DNA of 64,000 bases from Prochilodus magdalenae (lineage: Eukaryota > Chordata > Actinopteri > Characiformes > Prochilodontidae): contig JAMWET010001917.1 in NCBI GenBank assembly GCA_024036415.1, forward strand, positions 558,001 through 622,000, given 5' to 3'. Positions 45,061 through 56,450 of this stretch are shown here, one piece after another. Under the pieces are notes generated by a model that saw nothing but the letters and a program-made list of their open reading frames with translations, had not been told where the DNA came from and did no database searches. A program made the translations under genes and the position numbers. The stretch's first letter is position 1; every line of letters begins with the position of its first letter.

Positions 45061-45845
45061 GCTGAAGGCATAGAGTGTGAGAATGTGAATATCAAGCTTG
45101 CTGGAAGGACCATCTGGCCTGCAAGTTTGAGCTGAAATGAAACTTTGCAGAGCTGATCACTTTTGGCATGTTGTTAAATAAAACAATGCTTTCATGATGG
45201 AGCCTGGCAAAGTCAGGTTTATTTATTTACTGTTTTTGTTTGTTTGTTTGTTTTTGGTGACAGACAAATCAGACTCGTGCCCATCAGCTCCTCTCCATCT
45301 GATGTAGTCTGATTTTGTGATGCTTAAGCTGCCATTGGCACTGAAAGACATTATGGAGCCTGTGGCTGTTTGTTTTTGGTACCTTGTGTTTGTGAAAGAA
45401 GGCTTACTGACAGATCTAGTTTTGGGTTACACTTAAAAATGAGCAGATGTTCAGTGACAGATGCACAGAAATACGTACAAAAAACCTCATTATGAAATTT
45501 AACTTGCCTTAAACAGGGTCAACGTCGGAATTCACGTTGACAAACGAGAAATATTAAAAAGTACAACATGGTGACTCTCCAAGTCCGAACAAGAGATACA
45601 TGACTGCACACATATACATAAACGAGGAAACATAATTTTAAAATAATGCTGGTTCCCTGTTTTAAAGCTATTTAGAAAGGTCTGTTTTATTTTTTATGAG
45701 AGTGCTAGTAGTACTAGTATACCAGATCATCCAGAATACGGATAGAAAATATATATTACAAGTATGAGTTCTGTTGTAACCTTTAGACTGTTTGGCCATG
45801 TGCCACTAAAAGCACAGATAGCATAACATTTACAGCTGTACCTTT

Positions 45846-46552
45846 ATCACTTCCTGTCTGGTCTGTTGTATCTGAAGACATCTACATTTCATTATCAAGG
45901 CTGTTTACATACAGAAATAACTGGTCTCTTTGATGTAAGCCTTAACTTAACATGGCCAATTGCCACACCGTTTGCTTCATCTCGCATTGCCCAATAAACG
46001 AGCTAACTTTATTAGCTGCATTACACAATGCAACAGTCTTGCTTGTGCAGATGCCACAGTGTAACTGATTATTCACTCAACATGCAACAGAAAAAAATGC
46101 TGCTGAAAAAGAAGCCAACTTTGGCCTTGTAGAAATTCAGACATAAAACATTTAGCACCATTTGTGTGGTCTTGCGAAGCTACTGTTAGAAAACAATATT
46201 AGCATAATATTTATCTACAAATTATCCTGTTGGGTTTTAAATATTTTAAATATTTGTTTGAATTGGTTGTGTTTGTTAAAGTTGGTTAATATTAAAATGG
46301 CCACCCTACAATGATAAGTTTATAATTCAATGTTCAGGAGGCAAATGCACAGCGAAACAGGCTGTTAGACTGCACAATGAAATTCTTACCACCTCCCTGA
46401 TTACTAACACAACTCCAGATTACAAGCTACTATACAAACACAAAATAAATACTAAGTAAAAAACTATCATAAAACACAGAAGACGAGTAAAACAAATATA
46501 TGCATATACACTTCATGTTTGGAAAATTATAGGTAACATTGGATAGATAGAG
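45846..46552. repeat. Segmental tandem duplication, copy 2, part B
   Basis: Direct-orientation match to 41640-42340, including an exact 85-bp run (46446-46530). Differences include loss of the open frame of copy 1 and a TTTAAATATTTG change near 46245. Homology ends near ATTGGATAGATAG. Confidence 0.93.
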
Positions 46553-47097
46553 GACTATGATGGTAGTCAGTTAAAAAGAGAAGGAAAGGTGTTGTGTGTT
46601 TTTTTTTTGAGGCAGAAGTAATAAATAAATAACAATATAAAAAATAACAAAAAAAATAAAGGTATTAAAATAGCACTCATGGAATTATGCAGTGACCCTA
46701 AATTACTCCAGAATGGATCTTTACAGGAGCACAAAATAATACTTTTTACTTGCACTGAAGGTTGATATATATTTTTAGGACATTTTGTACATATTCTATT
46801 GGTCAGCCCATCATGAATATTCACAATATTGAAAGGGTATCTAGAGATTTAAAATTCTGCAGAAGAAAAGTTTTTGTGCAACAAAATATATATTAGAGGT
46901 GGCAATATGGCAAAAATATAATATTGTATTACATCAAGAGTATACTGTATGTGCTATTTATAAATATTTATTTTTGAGACATCGCATCAGTTTAAAGTGT
47001 TACGCGTGAGCATGTGGAGTTAAAGATGAAGAGTTAAGATAAATACATCAGTTTAGTGGGATGTGTTTAAGTTTTTATTGGTAGCATATATGATATA
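46553..47097. other. AT-rich noncoding DNA
   Basis: Includes poly-T and A/T-rich runs near 46600-46670. Nothing else seen. Confidence 0.5.
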
Positions 47098-47621
47098 CAG
47101 GGGTTGGACAATGAAACCTGGTTTTAGACCACAATCATTTATTAGTATGGTGTAGGGCCTCCTTTTGCGGCCAATACAGCATCAGTTGGTCTTGGGAATG
47201 ACATATACAAGTCCTGCACAGTGGTCAGAGGGATTTTAAGCCATTCCTCTTGCAGGATAGTGGCCAGGTCACTACGTGATGCTGGTGGAGGTTCGTCCTT
47301 CTTGGTGGTATGCTGACATTACCCTGGATACCGTGGCTCTTGATACATCACAAAGACTTGCTGTCTTGGTCACAGATGCGCCAGCAAGACGTGCACCAAC
47401 AATTTGTCCTCTTTTGAACTCTGGTATGTCACCCATAATGCTGTGTGCATTGCAGTATTTTGAGCAGGACTGTGCTCTTACCTGCTAACTGAACCTTCAC
47501 ACTCTGCTCTTACTGGTGCAATGTGCAATTAATGAAGATTGGCCACCAGGCTGGTCCAATTTAGCCATGAGACCTCCCACACTAAAATGACAGGTGTTTC
47601 AATTTCATTGTCCAACCCCTC
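47098..47621 (-). mobile_element. Internally deleted Tc1-like element, 524 bp (copy B)
   Basis: Same family as 15251-15790, in opposite orientation. TA sites at 47096-47097 and 47622-47623 flank CAGGGGTTGGACAATGAAAC and the complement of ATTTCATTGTCCAACCCC. On the minus strand, ATG at 47436-47434 opens the transposase DNA-binding region with the same GARLAGASVTKTAS and helix-turn-helix sequence. The other arm (47130-47285) is the untranslated 3' part of the element. The catalytic DDE domain is deleted, with a junction near 47290 that differs from copy A. Confidence 0.92.
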
Positions 47622-47623
47622 TA

Positions 47624-48788
47624 TATTATATACAGTCTGTACGTTTGTAACTGTGATGAGGCATGAAAACAGAACGATGTACTGTGTGTAGAATATCTGA
47701 CTGTTAAACTACGGGACAGGTTTCTCACACATGGTATAAAATGGTTTGATTTGAAAACTGTACCATCATAGATCAAAACCATCAGAAACGTTAATTTTAC
47801 TGTGACATATGTCATTGACCATACCATCCACTAACAGAGCATGAAAATATTTTATGGTTATTTTTAATAGATCTCAAAACCGTTACTGCTGAAAGAACGA
47901 GTAACGTTTATGCCCGTAGGTTCCTATTTCTGTAGTTCAGAGAAAGCTGAACATTTTAAAAGAGTTGAAAATTGCCCACAAGTCGTAACGACTCACAAGT
48001 ATGGTCCCATCACTTCCTTTGTGGGTATTATAGACTAAACACTTAGTGAAGGAAGAAAATAGCTATGCTTTTGGAGCTAGGGAATATTCTGTGGCCTCCT
48101 GGGAGGAGATTCTTTCAACACGACAACAAAGGAGCATTTCAATCAATCTCTTCCTTGTGACCAAAAGAATGGTTTGCTTTGAAGTCACATGCTTTGATGG
48201 TTTAATGTGTCTGGCTGGAAAATACAGATCAGTAGTTAATCGAGAGAAGTGATTAGGATGTTCATTTAACACAGATAATATGCTCAGAAAATGAATAAAT
48301 TCTTATGAGAAATGACATTTAGTATTAACTGCATGAGGGTACGAAGGTGGGATATAACACAGTGCACCTCAGCGCTTCTCTGGCTGTATTTTATTCATAT
48401 TAGATGCTCTTTATTCTGTACTGTCTGACATAAATTACATTATAGTACAATGACATTTTCAGAGTCTCAAAGTCTTTACTAATTGTGTCAACAGGTGTCA
48501 TGCAATTCAAGCAAACATAATTCAGCCCGGCTTCTTTGTTGTTTTAGAAAGCCTCTGCTTTCTCTTCTACAAGATGCTGTAAGATGCAATCAGCAGATTC
48601 ACAGCCACCAGCTGGGTAGAGTAATTGACCAATCACTTGATTCATCAGTTCCTGTCTGCTATTCTGCTGCATTCTTAGTCAGAAGTTTCATTGTCATTTC
48701 ACTCAGTCCAGTATGGGCGTAAAATGGCTTTGTGATTGAACATAATGACATCATGCTTAGAACTGAAGCAGGTGCATGCTGTGACAAT
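47624..48788. other. Noncoding DNA, balanced patch at 48030-48260
   Basis: Frames of 68 and 69 codons overlap on opposite strands at 48046-48272, as often happens in low-stop noncoding DNA. The patch could be a regulatory element. Nothing else recognised. Confidence 0.35.
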
Positions 48789-49095
48789 GGCTGTGTCCCA
48801 ACCCGAAGCTGCCTTGATGCCTTGATGAGTAAGTGCCTTAGAAGGCAGGGCTGTCCACTGTATCAGTGCTAGTGTTTTCTGCTATTTCTTTCTAACTGCA
48901 TTAGCACAGACTATAAGCACAGGTATAACAGGTCATGAAAGACCGATATATCTACACCTCCTTCAGAAATGGTTAAATGGAGAAACCTTATATGGCAGCA
49001 TTTTATACAAACATTCAATTTGGAGATGGCTAAGTGTCTTGCCATGTCAGGGTACCGTATGAGTAGACAGCATTTATTACATTTCAGACACAGCC
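48789..49095. mobile_element. Putative palindromic MITE, 307 bp
   Basis: Ends are inverted: GGCTGTGTCCCAA at the left and TTCAGACACAGCC at the right (9-bp perfect GGCTGTGTC core). A possible 3-bp AAT target duplication lies at 48786-48788 and 49096-49098, the length used by PIF/Harbinger elements. Fish MITEs with GCTGCGTCC-type ends are common. No coding content. The superfamily is uncertain. Confidence 0.45.
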
Positions 49096-49219
49096 AATGA
49101 CTTATTATGTGCTAACATTCTTCATTCATGACAGTATGGCATGCACACACATTTAGGCAGAAGCAGCATTTTATGTGTGTAAACCCATATCAAGCATTTG
49201 CTTTGGCTTTTAGATGGAC

Positions 49220-49545
49220 AACCAGTAGTCGTTCTGGGGTCTGTCTTACAAGGCACATTTAGCATTCATCTAACTGCAATTTTTCTGGCCAACATTGTGC
49301 CTGTGATTCGATTGTGATTATAATAAATGACTCTCCAGGCTTAATTTCGCAAAAGGTCAAGCACATCTATTTTTTCAGGCTTCAAGCTTCACAAGCTCTG
49401 TGTTATTACGTCGAATTTCCTAACTGAAACATTGATAAGACAATGCTGCATATATTCCCAACAGCAGCTCTTATGATATAAAAATCTGCATTCTCTTAAT
49501 TTGCTGCGCTGATATAAAAGTGATTGATTGCCCAGGCCTAGTTTT
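49220..49545. other. Conserved-element-like noncoding block
   Basis: Complex stretch with AGGCTTAATTTCG, CTCTTAATTTGC, GATTATAATAAATGAC and ATTGATAAGAC cores, and no long frame. Candidate regulatory DNA. Confidence 0.3.
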
Positions 49546-49549
49546 ATTC

Positions 49550-49795
49550 CCGGAGCGGGTAACCAGGGTCCTTTCCGTGTGGAGTTTGCACATTCTCCCT
49601 GTGTGTGTCTGTATGGGTTTCCTCTGAGTGCTCTGATTTCGTCTCACAGTCTAAAGACATGCAGTTAGGTGAGTTTGGAGACACTACAAATTTCCCCTGT
49701 GTGTGTGTGTATATGTGTATGTGTGATTGTCTGATCTGTAATGGACTGGTGACCCATCCAGGGTATTTCTTGCCTTCTGCCCAATGTCTGCTGTG
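49550..49795 (+). mobile_element. Retroposon (SINE/LINE-type) fragment
   Basis: GTGGAGTTTGCACATTCTCC, GGGTTTCCTCTGAGTGCTC, TCTCACAGTCTAAAGACATG and GACTGGTGACCCATCCAGGG follow the exact order of a repeat found throughout vertebrate genomes. A TG-rich segment sits in the usual place. The ends are eroded, and the 63-codon frame is an artefact. Confidence 0.8.
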
Positions 49796-50439
49796 ATAAC
49801 TCAGTAGACTTTTAATAATTTCCGTTGGTTTAGATATTTAGGCTGTGATTTATCCTCATGCATATTTATGGAAGTATATGCACATGAAAATGTGATATTT
49901 AGCCGTATATTTTTCAAAAATCAGAATTTAAGTGTGAAGAAAAGCATAAGCAATGCTGTAGCCATTGTCATTGTGTTAGTGCTTATTGCCCCAGGCAGAT
50001 TAGACATGCAGCATATGTTGCCATGGTTATGTATACTGGTAAAGAATCATTTACTGCCGTCAGACAGACACCCAGGGTTAGATCATTAGATGGTGAAGTT
50101 AGCTGGTAAGCAAGTGTCTAGGCAGATATAGAGGGGTGGTTGGGCAAAAGAATGCCACTTTTGGCCCCCAGAAAGCTGGAGTCAGCTCTATGTGCTGGTA
50201 TTTATGCTAGAATCATAAGTGTGGTGATGTCAACTCATGGCCATTCACAGTTCCAAATACGCACTACATTTTGCATTAGTCACACAGCAATAATTATTAT
50301 TAGTTTTATTTATATCCATATAGACATGTTGTACCACACTGCAGTTTTACACAGTTTCTCAGCTCTGCTTGTCATTTCCCGGCTAATCACAATGCCCTCG
50401 TTAGCTGCATGCACAGTAAAAAGCCTCCACACAGGAGCT
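49796..50439. other. Noncoding DNA without recognisable features
   Basis: Frames of 73 and 124 codons on the plus strand lack domain or splice support. Confidence 0.45.
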
Positions 50440-50830
50440 AAAAGAGAAAAAGTGAAGGGGTCAGAGAAGCAAGTCTATCCATGCAGCTGCAACCCGCTGT
50501 TTTGCCGAGAGTGATGGCAAAGGTGAAAGAGTGTCATCATTATGAATCCGGGATATCAATAACTTTCTCCTCCGGCGCAGACGCCCGCTCCCTCTGGCTC
50601 ACCTTATCCAACGTTCATTAAAAGAGCCTGGCAGAGCGCGCTCTGAGCCCGAGCTGAAGCGTGGGCTGTATTTGCTGCTTGCAGCGTGGCGCTCAGCCAA
50701 GATGCCCCTCGGAGTCTCTCTATCTTTCTGCCTGGTTAGAACCCACAGGCCCAGGCCCTGACCATCCCACATGCTACGCCGGGATGGGTTCAAATAAATC
50801 GAATCTGTCAGTCAACCCAGCGTTGCACTG
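50440..50830. other. Conserved-element-like block, GC-rich core
   Basis: The most GC-rich part of the window (50560-50760), with CCGGCGCAGACGCCCGC and GAGCGCGCTCTGAGC, the latter containing the palindrome GAGCGCGCTC. Opposite-strand frames of 64 and 65 codons are unrecognised. Could be a regulatory element or distal promoter-like segment. Confidence 0.3.
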
Positions 50831-51516
50831 TATGGTTTGCGCTCCAGTGGACAGGTAGAGGTAGAAAAAATAGAACCATGAGAGAGTGGTTAAGGAATGT
50901 ATAGCATACATGTGTTAGCAACCAATGCAATGCTATTATCAATTATCAATCAATGATGATTCATGTAAACATTGTTTTTAGAATCCTGTTGCTTGTTTAT
51001 TTGAACAAGCGTTTATATTTTACCAGTTCAGGAATCTCTGTGATGGATTTTTCAGACTTTTTCCAGCATTTCGCAAATGGACTGTTTGTGAACTCTCTGA
51101 CAAGGCCTGTCTGCCTTATACTGCTGCTGTGTCCATCAACCTTTCAATGCTCCATTACCACAAGAAGTAATCAATGGCCTAAGGAGCCAGGGTGCATACA
51201 TAGAAACAGAAAGCATGGTCTTCAGTATTCTGTAGAGGACTGTATACATAATGTCATAAAGTTAATATAAGGCACTTCCAATGGAAAATAGAGAAAAAAG
51301 CACATGTATTCACGCTTAAAGATCAAAACTGCTCATTCTGTTGTCTTTATACATGTTTAAATTGGAAAATCTATGAATTTAAATAATGATGCTGTGCTAA
51401 AAGTGTTTTTTCCCTAAACCAGTTTTATTCAACATTTTTAAATAACCCAAAGAAGTTATTCAAAGTTTAGCATTGTTTAAAGTCTCCACAAAATTTCTTT
51501 AGGCTCATTGTATTTA
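50831..51516. other. AT-rich noncoding DNA
   Basis: A 105-codon plus frame (50953-51270) is unsupported. Ends at the TA target (51515-51516) of the following transposon. Confidence 0.45.
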
Positions 51517-52890
51517 CAGTCATGGCTGAAAGTGTTGGCATCCCTGTAATTTTTCATTTGTCTGTATTGGAACCACACAAAAAATCAGAGAAAAAAGGCA
51601 AATTTTACATAATTTCACACAAAATTCCAAAAAATAACGTTGTTTCAAGCATGTGGTGCTTGTTCAAACTCACCTGTGGCAAGTAACAGATGTGGGCAAT
51701 ATAAAAAACCACCTGAAACCAGATAGAAGGAGAGAAGTTGACTTGATCTTTGCATTGTGTGTCTGTGTGTGCCACAATAAGCATGGAGAACATAAAGAGA
51801 AGAAGAGAACTGTCTGAGGACTTGAGAACCAAAACTGTGGAAAAATATCAACAATCTTGAGGTTACAAGTCTGTCTTCAGAGATCTTCCTTTGTCCACAA
51901 TGTACAACATAATCAAGAAATTTACAAGTCATGGCACTGTAGCTAATCTACCTAGAAGTGGACAGAAGAGAATAATTAATGAAAGTTTGCTATGCAGGAT
52001 AGCCGAGATCTTGGATAAGCAGTCCCAATCGAGTTAAGTTGTCTTGCAGGCTCAGGACGCATCAGTGTCAGCACAAACTATCCATCGACATTTGAATGAA
52101 ATGAAACGCTATGGCAGGAGACCTAGGCAGGGTCACTGCTGTCACAGAGACATAAAAGTTGTGCAGTCTGCCAAAATGTACGTGAGTCAAAATAATTCTG
52201 GGAAAAAGTCTTGTGGATAGATAAGACCAAGATAGAGCTTTTTGGTAAAGCACATAATTCTACTGTTAACCAAAAATGAAATGAGGTCTACCAAAAAAGA
52301 ACAAAGTACCTACAGTCTAATATGGTGGAGGTTCAAAGGTGTTTTGGAGTTGTTTTGCTGCCTCTGGCACTGGGTGCCTTCTAATCTGAAGACTACCAAA
52401 GGATTTGGGTTACAGTGTAGCGCCCAATGTCAGACGGCTGGGTTTGCTAGGTAATGGGTCTTCCAGCAGGACAATGGCCCCACACATACTTCAGAATACA
52501 CCCAGAAATGGATGGAAACAAAGTGCTGGAGAGTGGCCAGCGATGAGTCTGGATCTAAATCCCATTGAACGCCTGTGGAGAGATCTTAAAATTGCTTTTG
52601 GGAGAAAGTATGCTTCAAATATGAGAGAACTGGTCCAAAACTCCACTTGAGAAACTTGTTGATGATAGTTATTTTCTTTCAAACGGTGCGCAACCAAATT
52701 TTGAGTTGAGGGTCCGGCCCATTTATGGAGGTTTACATGAAATTATATGAGTATTGGCCTTTTTACTCTGTTTTTTGTGTGGTTTAAATACACGTATATA
52801 ACAAATATATGCAATTGCAATAGTTTTTTGGGAGATATATTTAATTTTCTGGAAAAATGTCAGGGGTGCCAACACTTTTGGCCATGACTG
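51517..52890 (+). mobile_element. Full-length but inactive Tc1-like transposon, 1,374 bp
   Basis: TA sites flank the element at 51515-51516 and 52891-52892. Inverted ends are CAGTCATGGCTGAAAGTGTT and the complement of AACACTTTTGGCCATGACTG. The transposase is on the plus strand from ATG 51783: N-terminal MENIKRRRELSEDLRTK, a stop after EKYQQS, helix-turn-helix material, NLPRSG linker, then the DDE region. First Asp is at 52220-52222 in WIDKTKIELFG (usual following Glu is Lys), second at 52470-52472 in QQDNGPTHTSEYT, and Glu at 52567-52569 in DLNPIERLW. The last two motifs are in different frames: 97 nt separate their first bases where about 105 are expected in a DD34E protein. Several stops confirm inactivity. 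Length is normal for Tc1 elements (1.3-1.6 kb). Confidence 0.95.
51783..52650 (+). pseudogene. Tc1-like transposase pseudogene
   Basis: Coding region of the preceding element. It would act by cut-and-paste DNA transposition in the nucleus. All three catalytic acidic residues can still be located, but at least one early stop, further stops and one frameshift between the second Asp and the Glu prevent a functional protein. The frame after the shift ends RELVQNST. Confidence 0.93.
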
Positions 52891-52892
52891 TA

Positions 52893-54440
52893 ATTCTGCC
52901 TGTCTTAGTTAATTTACTGAGGCTTGATAGTAGCTAACGTCACAAACACCAAATATCAGCCTTTTGATTTCGACAACAACACAAAGTAAAAGAAAGATGT
53001 TGCTCACTATAAAACTTTCAGTGTAAGATGATCTGCTTCAACCAGGAAACAGTGGATACAATAACACAGCATGGCTGCTACTTAAAGTTTGCTGTTGTGA
53101 TGCTAGTAAAGGTAAAACCTCTCCTCTTCAGTCTCTTCAGTGTCAAACACTGAGTAAAGCTGCTTAATACGGTCCTTGAGAAACTGCAGAGTGAAATATG
53201 CAGAGCAATACTAATGACTTTTAAACTGAAGTTGTCCAGAATCTTGTTAAAGATTGTGGGAGCTGAAGCTGGCTTCCTATTCACAGTCTTGTTTTTCGTG
53301 TTTCTTATCTTAAATGGTGCCACTATTACATTCTGGCACCAGTACAAGTTGTAGCATGTACAATGAAACAGATAATTTAATTTAGAAAATGTGAATAGGA
53401 AGCCAACTGCAGCCTTGTTTATAGATGAACATCAGCCATGCCTGCTGACAATTTCTTGGAAAGGGTTTGAACAGTGACAATATGCCTGGAATGGTAGATT
53501 TCTCCTCGTAACCCTTTGTCTTGGTTGCTGTTGCTTCATTGTCATTGTTTTGCAATGAGCTGGAACATGAGCTGGTACATGTAAATATTGGGTGTAAATT
53601 CATGGGTGGAGTCAGAACTCTTACGTAACAGTTTAGGATTTTGGATTTTACTTGTTTCACTACACTATATAGATACAAGATTTTTATTTTGAAGAATTGT
53701 GTATAAGACTCACAATATGTCAGCTCTATGTACCTAACTCTCCTCATACAACTATGGAAATGTAAATACAGTTTTCCATTTTATGGCATCTTTAACTATT
53801 CCAAGCTTCACCAAGCCGTTAACTACAAAGATATGCTAACAAAAGTGACATGCAGTATGACAACATGAACAGCCTTTCTTTCTTCTCAAGTCAGAGTATT
53901 TAGTTATGGTTCCATAAGGAACCTTGTTAGAGAGAGTCTGTGTCAGAAGGAGGACCTAGAAATGGCTGTACTAGGAGGTTTCTTGAAGGGAGCAGATATC
54001 TATGTGTGTGTGTGTGAGTTGTGTGAATGAGTGTGTGTATGTGCGTGGGCGAAAGTGAGTGTTAGAGACCCAACTCACGCATTGCAATAGTGAGCTGCCT
54101 TGTGAAGAAGGTAGCAGATGATACCACCATTTCAAAAGATGATTTCCAATTTCTATCAGCCAAGTATAAAATCACTGTGCTGCCAACACAGTCTGCCAGC
54201 TTCATGGAAAGAAAAGGATCTGCGACAGAGCCTTGTGATTGTTGTTTAAGGAACAAAACCCATTACCTTGCTGCTTTAGTTTAATCACAGGGATTAATTT
54301 CCAGATCAGACACCACTTGGTATACAGAGAAATAGGCGTAAGTCTTTTCAGATGAATTTTTCATGCACGAGACTGGTAAGGTTGTTAATATTATGGTCTA
54401 TTTGTAGGTTTTTAGTGTACACAAAAACATTAATTCTGTA
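52893..54440. other. Noncoding DNA with a 15-bp inverted repeat and TG run
   Basis: Inverted repeat GGCTTCCTATTCACA (53273-53287) and its complement (53390-53404), imperfectly extended on the outer side. A TG-rich run lies at 54002-54052. Frames of 89 and 121 codons on the minus strand around the inverted repeat are unrecognised. Confidence 0.4.
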
Positions 54441-55270
54441 TACAATTACTCTTTCCCTCCATCAAGCAAAAGCGAAAGGGAAAGAAAACACTATTCCTTA
54501 GGCTTTCCACTGAAAAGTTCGCCTCACCCAGCCCTATCTAGTTACTGTGACACTCTAGCCCGTTGAATAGAATAGATTATTGATTTTTCTATCTTCACAA
54601 GCTGTGAGATTTTTCCATTTGGCCCTGGTGCAGACAAAAAAGCAGAGCAGAAGAAAAGCACTAGTCATTAGGTACCCTGCCACTCAATGATGCAGCAGTT
54701 ATTGTTAGCGGGAGGGGAGGGGACTCATGAGACATGATTTTGGCTCAGGCCCGAGCATGACAGGACTAACCCAGAGCACAGGCAGCTTCCCCCCAGGGAA
54801 ATGACAGGGAAGATTGTGGAGTCATTACAACTGCACACTCTTCCAACTATTTTTACATTGATCGCACGCCTCAGGAGGCCCATGGTGACTGGGTTAGCCT
54901 CCATAATGACAACGGAGAAATAAAGTGTACAGTCTGCTCTGCTCCCAGTTGTGTATTCACCATGTGATGTGTCAGAAAGGTGAAAAGTGTGGTAACACAT
55001 TGTACATTTCAACTACGCTTGTTCACAAACCGAATTTATGCATTACTACTTCGAAGTTAAACACCTTTCAGATAAAATCACCGACCCAATTAGAAATGTT
55101 TTGTTATTAATCTCCCACTGTAGACGCACACAAAGGCCTGCACATGCCACCTGCAGTGTGTACAAGGCCTTTTGCAGAACTACTAGCCATGCAATATTGT
55201 TGAGTGCCTCACTATACTTGGAGCACAAACATTCTACTGTGCTGCATAACCCGCTCTGCTTAACTGAGTA
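54441..55270. other. Conserved-element-like noncoding block
   Basis: Balanced complex DNA with GATTATTGATTTTTC, CTCAATGATGCAGCAG, CCATGGTGACTGGG and CCCAATTAG. Opposite-strand frames of 61 to 107 codons overlap without protein features. Candidate regulatory DNA. Confidence 0.3.
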
Positions 55271-55460
55271 ACACATTGCATAGTGAGGGAGGAGAGAGAA
55301 ACCCCGCTGTCTTTTTCTCGCAAAGCTCATGTGGCCAACTGCAGTGTCTTCACAGTTGGCACACAGCACAAGTGAGACTTGTAACTGAATCTCAGCTTCA
55401 GTGCTTTCTCAGGTGACCAACGCTGACATGTACACACACAATTTTTCATCATATGTTTTG

Positions 55461-55462
<2 letters not shown>

Positions 55463-55536
<74 letters not shown>
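55463..55536. repeat. (AT)n microsatellite, 37 uninterrupted units
   Basis: A 74-bp perfect AT run that generates Tyr-Ile frames, including part of a 121-codon minus frame. Not coding. Confidence 0.98.
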
Positions 55537-55539
<3 letters not shown>

Positions 55540-55799
55540 TATGAACATTATGTATTTTTTTTTCCTAAATCTATATTGAAAACAGATCACATGATGCAAA
55601 AACAGTAAATATAAATTGTGGAATTTATGTATCATTGCACCCATAATAATATATGTAACCATGTGAAGAAGACACCCCATTAAATATGACACCCCATATA
55701 AATATACCTTTTATTTAAGACATATGAAAATATTTACAATTACCCTCAATTTCAAATAACTGTCTCTGACAGTCCAGTGCTTAATTCTTTATGCTGTGT
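55537..55799. other. AT-rich noncoding DNA
   Basis: Possibly an outer part of the adjacent Tc1 remnant, but no end sequence could be recognised. Confidence 0.4.
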
Positions 55800-56450
55800 G
55801 ATGTTTGAGGGGTTTCTTGCATTCACAGCCCATTTTCAGAGATCTTAATAGGATTAATAGGATGTTGGACTTGACCACCTGACCAGAACTCTCCATTTCC
55901 TTCTTTTGAGTCATTCCTTGGTGGATTTACTGGAATGGTTTGGGTCATTGTCATGTTGCATGATCCAATTTTGTTCAGCTTCAGTTTTTGGACAGATGAT
56001 CTTACAATTTCCTCAAGCAACCTCTGATACAATAAAGAATTCACAGTGGATTCTATGATGGAGAGCTTGCCAGGCCGTGCTGCAGCAAAGTGTCCAAAAC
56101 ATGACATTTCCACCTCCATGCTCCAGGTTCTTGTGCTCAAATGATGTGTTTGCTTTGTGTCGAACATTCTGTTACTGTGCTCAAATAATTCAACAAATAG
56201 TTACCTGGCAAACTTTAGCTTTGCCCTGTTGTTTTGTTTTTAGACAGCAAGGCTTTCCATTTTCACACCTCCAATGAAAATGGAACTTGTGTGTCTCTTT
56301 TTTGATAGTGGATGAATATACACTGACATCAACTGTGACAAGAGCTACCTGTGGGTCCTATGATTTTAGAATTATTAGAGACTTCTTTACAAATCTAGGG
56401 GTCTGCTCTGAGGCTAAACTCACTAGGATGTCCAGAGCTGGCTATATAAG
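55800..56450 (-). pseudogene. Tc1-type transposase remnant
   Basis: The minus-strand frame (56167-55823) contains FAAARPGKLSIIESTVNSLL followed by YQRLLEEIVRSSVQKLKLNK, which corresponds to the GPGRLAVINGTMNSALYQ-type region upstream of the second catalytic Asp in Tc1 transposases. The next frame gives QHDNDPNHSSKST, the second-Asp motif, showing a frameshift. INPIKIS replaces the NPIE motif (Glu to Lys). N-terminal material with many stops continues to about 56450. Old and inactive. Distinct from the 51517 element and closer to the 6405 remnant. Confidence 0.85.

Larger units (their letters stand above)
42791..45845. other. 3,055-bp interval splitting the second duplicate
   Basis: This interval has no counterpart between parts A and B of copy 1. 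CTGTA occurs at both borders (42788-42792 and 45836-45840). The left border is the palindrome CTGTAATAGCATTACAG (42788-42804) and the right border holds TACAGCTGTA (45831-45840). It includes an AAGC repeat, a MITE-like patch and a conserved-element-like block, but no transposase. It may be an insertion into copy 2 or ancestral DNA deleted from copy 1. Confidence 0.6.
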
